Below, one piece after another: positions 5,387-5,940 of a DNA stretch of 5,940 bases. Position numbers and translations under genes: made by a program. The notes below the pieces were generated by a model. The model searched no databases. It was not told the origin of the DNA and saw only the letters and a program-made list of their open reading frames with translations. Origin of the DNA: Nitrososphaerales archaeon TH5894 (GTDB taxonomy: Archaea > Thermoproteota > Nitrososphaeria > Nitrososphaerales > Nitrososphaeraceae); assembly GCA_014523485.1 (NCBI GenBank), contig JAATVK010000263.1, forward strand, positions 1-5,940, in the 5' to 3' direction. How positions within the stretch are numbered: the first letter of the stretch is position 1; every line of letters begins with the position of its first letter.

Positions 5387-5500
5387 ATGAGCCATGATAA
5401 TAGAGGATTAGCCTCTGCAGATGAAGAAACAAGAAAAAGAGTCTCACGCCAAGGTGTAAAAGCATCTAACGGTGGCGGTATAGGTAAACGTAATCAATAG
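5387..5500 (+). CDS. Small KGG-motif (stress-type) protein
   Basis: This 37-residue frame reads MSHDNRGLASADEETRKRVS, then RQGVKASNGGGIGKRNQ. The order RGLAS-x-DEETRKRVSRQGVKAS corresponds to the single-unit form of the KGG or stress-induced repeat (RGFASMD..K...IASKGG.A), with the usual SKGG replaced by SRQG. Proteins with this motif are small, hydrophilic and often linked to stress or dormancy; their biochemical role is unknown. Its own TATA box lies at the leaderless distance, and an in-frame stop lies just upstream of the ATG. GC content here is clearly above that of the flanking spacers, which supports coding. It is short, so a conserved-peptide search would be the main test. Confidence 0.75.
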   Translation: MSHDNRGLASADEETRKRVSRQGVKASNGGGIGKRNQ

Positions 5501-5538
5501 CAAAAAGGAATAATTATCCTGAAGCTGGAAAATAATTC

Positions 5539-5573
5539 ATTTTTTAATTAAGATAACCTTTACTTAAAAGGTT
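5539..5573 (+). terminator. Possible terminator after the KGG-motif gene
   Basis: A T6 run (about 5541-5546) is followed by a perfect 7-bp inverted repeat, AACCTTT (5555-5561) and AAAGGTT (5567-5573), with a 5-base loop. Together they lie 40-73 bases after the KGG stop and before the DUF72 promoter. Confidence 0.4.
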
Positions 5574-5612
5574 CCAAATTATTGTTAGTTGACGCTTAAA
5601 TCTATCTACTAT

Positions 5613-5622
5613 TTTATTATAA
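5613..5622 (+). promoter_or_regulatory. TATA-like element of the DUF72 gene
   Basis: TTTATTATAA is centred about 32 bases before the ATG at 5650, which predicts a leader of only a few bases. GAGAG lies 6-10 bases before the ATG and could be a weak ribosome binding site. Confidence 0.38.
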
Positions 5623-5649
5623 TGGATTGTATATTTATTGAGAGATAGT

Positions 5650-5940
5650 ATGAATCAAATATTAATTGGTTGCTCAGGATGGAGTTATGCAGATATTCCA
5701 GAAAAAGGTGGTTGGACCAAAGTCTTTTATCCCAATGGTCAAACAAAACGTCTTTCATATTACTCTCAATTTTTTAATACTGTAGAAATGGATTCTTCCT
5801 TCTATGAAAAATTTTACAAGTATATGACTAAACAGACTTTTATTGGAATGGATAAAGCTACACCTGACCATTTTGAATTTTCTATAAAAGTTCCAGAAAC
5901 TGTTACTCATATTAAAAGATTAGATGTTAATAAAGGGGCC
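5650..5940 (+). CDS. DUF72 (YecE-like) protein, N-terminal part (partial)
   Basis: The frame is open from ATG at 5650 to the window end, giving 97 residues of a protein that is normally about 240-300 residues long. The DUF72 hallmarks are present in order: ILIGCSGWSY at 4-13 (first barrel strand), WTKVFYP at 22-28, LSYYSQFFNTVEMDSSFY at 35-52 (the Y...F..VE.d.SFY motif), and the DHFEFSIKVPETVTH stretch at 73-87 (family F.F.vK.P...TH). DUF72 proteins adopt a TIM-barrel fold, are cytosolic, and have no established reaction; a nuclease-like relationship has been suggested from structure. The PEKGGW insertion at 17-22, in place of the shorter loop of bacterial YecE, fits archaeal members. It follows the KGG gene on the same strand after 149 bases, with a terminator candidate between, so it is probably a separate unit. 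Confidence 0.93.
   Translation, partial: MNQILIGCSGWSYADIPEKGGWTKVFYPNGQTKRLSYYSQFFNTVEMDSSFYEKFYKYMTKQTFIGMDKATPDHFEFSIKVPETVTHIKRLDVNKGA

Noticed and set aside
1..5940. tRNA, rRNA or C/D-box RNA genes
   Set aside because: No T-loop-like GGTTCRA with matching stems, no conserved rRNA stretch and no paired C and D boxes outside coding regions were found by eye.

Overview
This is an AT-rich, gene-sparse stretch that most resembles a low-GC chromosome of the ammonia-oxidising archaeal lineage (Nitrososphaeria; Nitrosocosmicus-like is my best guess, from memory of families and not from a search). The pointers are a small CxxC/CxCC zinc-ribbon protein of a type I associate with these archaea, an MTH1187-type thiamine-binding protein, a DUF1059 protein, an LEA-like hydrophilic stress protein, a KGG-motif peptide, a DUF72 protein, and several TATA-box-like elements about 25-33 bases upstream of start codons, as expected for archaeal leaderless or short-leader transcripts. 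No rRNA, tRNA, CRISPR array or intact mobile element was seen.

Layout. Positions 1-223 hold the N-terminal end of a secreted or membrane-anchored protein on the minus strand. A divergent spacer follows, then the thiamine-binding protein gene (564-887, plus). Two minus-strand genes come next: a zinc-ribbon protein (1129-1335) and, upstream of it, an unrecognised basic protein (about 1422-1718). A 0.6-kb spacer leads to a minus-strand DUF1059 gene (2357-2533) that was easy to miss because of its size; it has a clean TATA box and a T10 terminator candidate. Positions 2534-3334 carry no convincing gene but contain structured DNA: a 9-bp hairpin, a 14-bp palindrome running into a perfect 2x21-bp tandem repeat, and a perfect 13-bp inverted repeat.

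Positions 3335-3715 (minus) are a broken DUF6766-like membrane protein gene with several frameshifts and a nonsense codon. The LEA-like gene (4096-4536, minus) has an exact 33-bp internal duplication. After a 0.5-kb spacer, 5042-5289 (plus) is a second pseudogene, resembling a stand-alone Lrp/AsnC ligand-binding (RAM) domain, with one frameshift and two internal TGA codons. A 37-residue KGG-type gene (5387-5500, plus) and the 5' end of a DUF72 gene (5650 to the window end, plus) close the window.

The genes do not form an obvious pathway or operon. The common thread is small accessory and stress-type proteins separated by long spacers, with at least two genes decaying. I see no convincing evidence for a novel multi-gene system; the items most worth a second look are the two pseudogenes, the repeat/hairpin cluster at 3191-3290, and the repeated element in front of the KGG gene.
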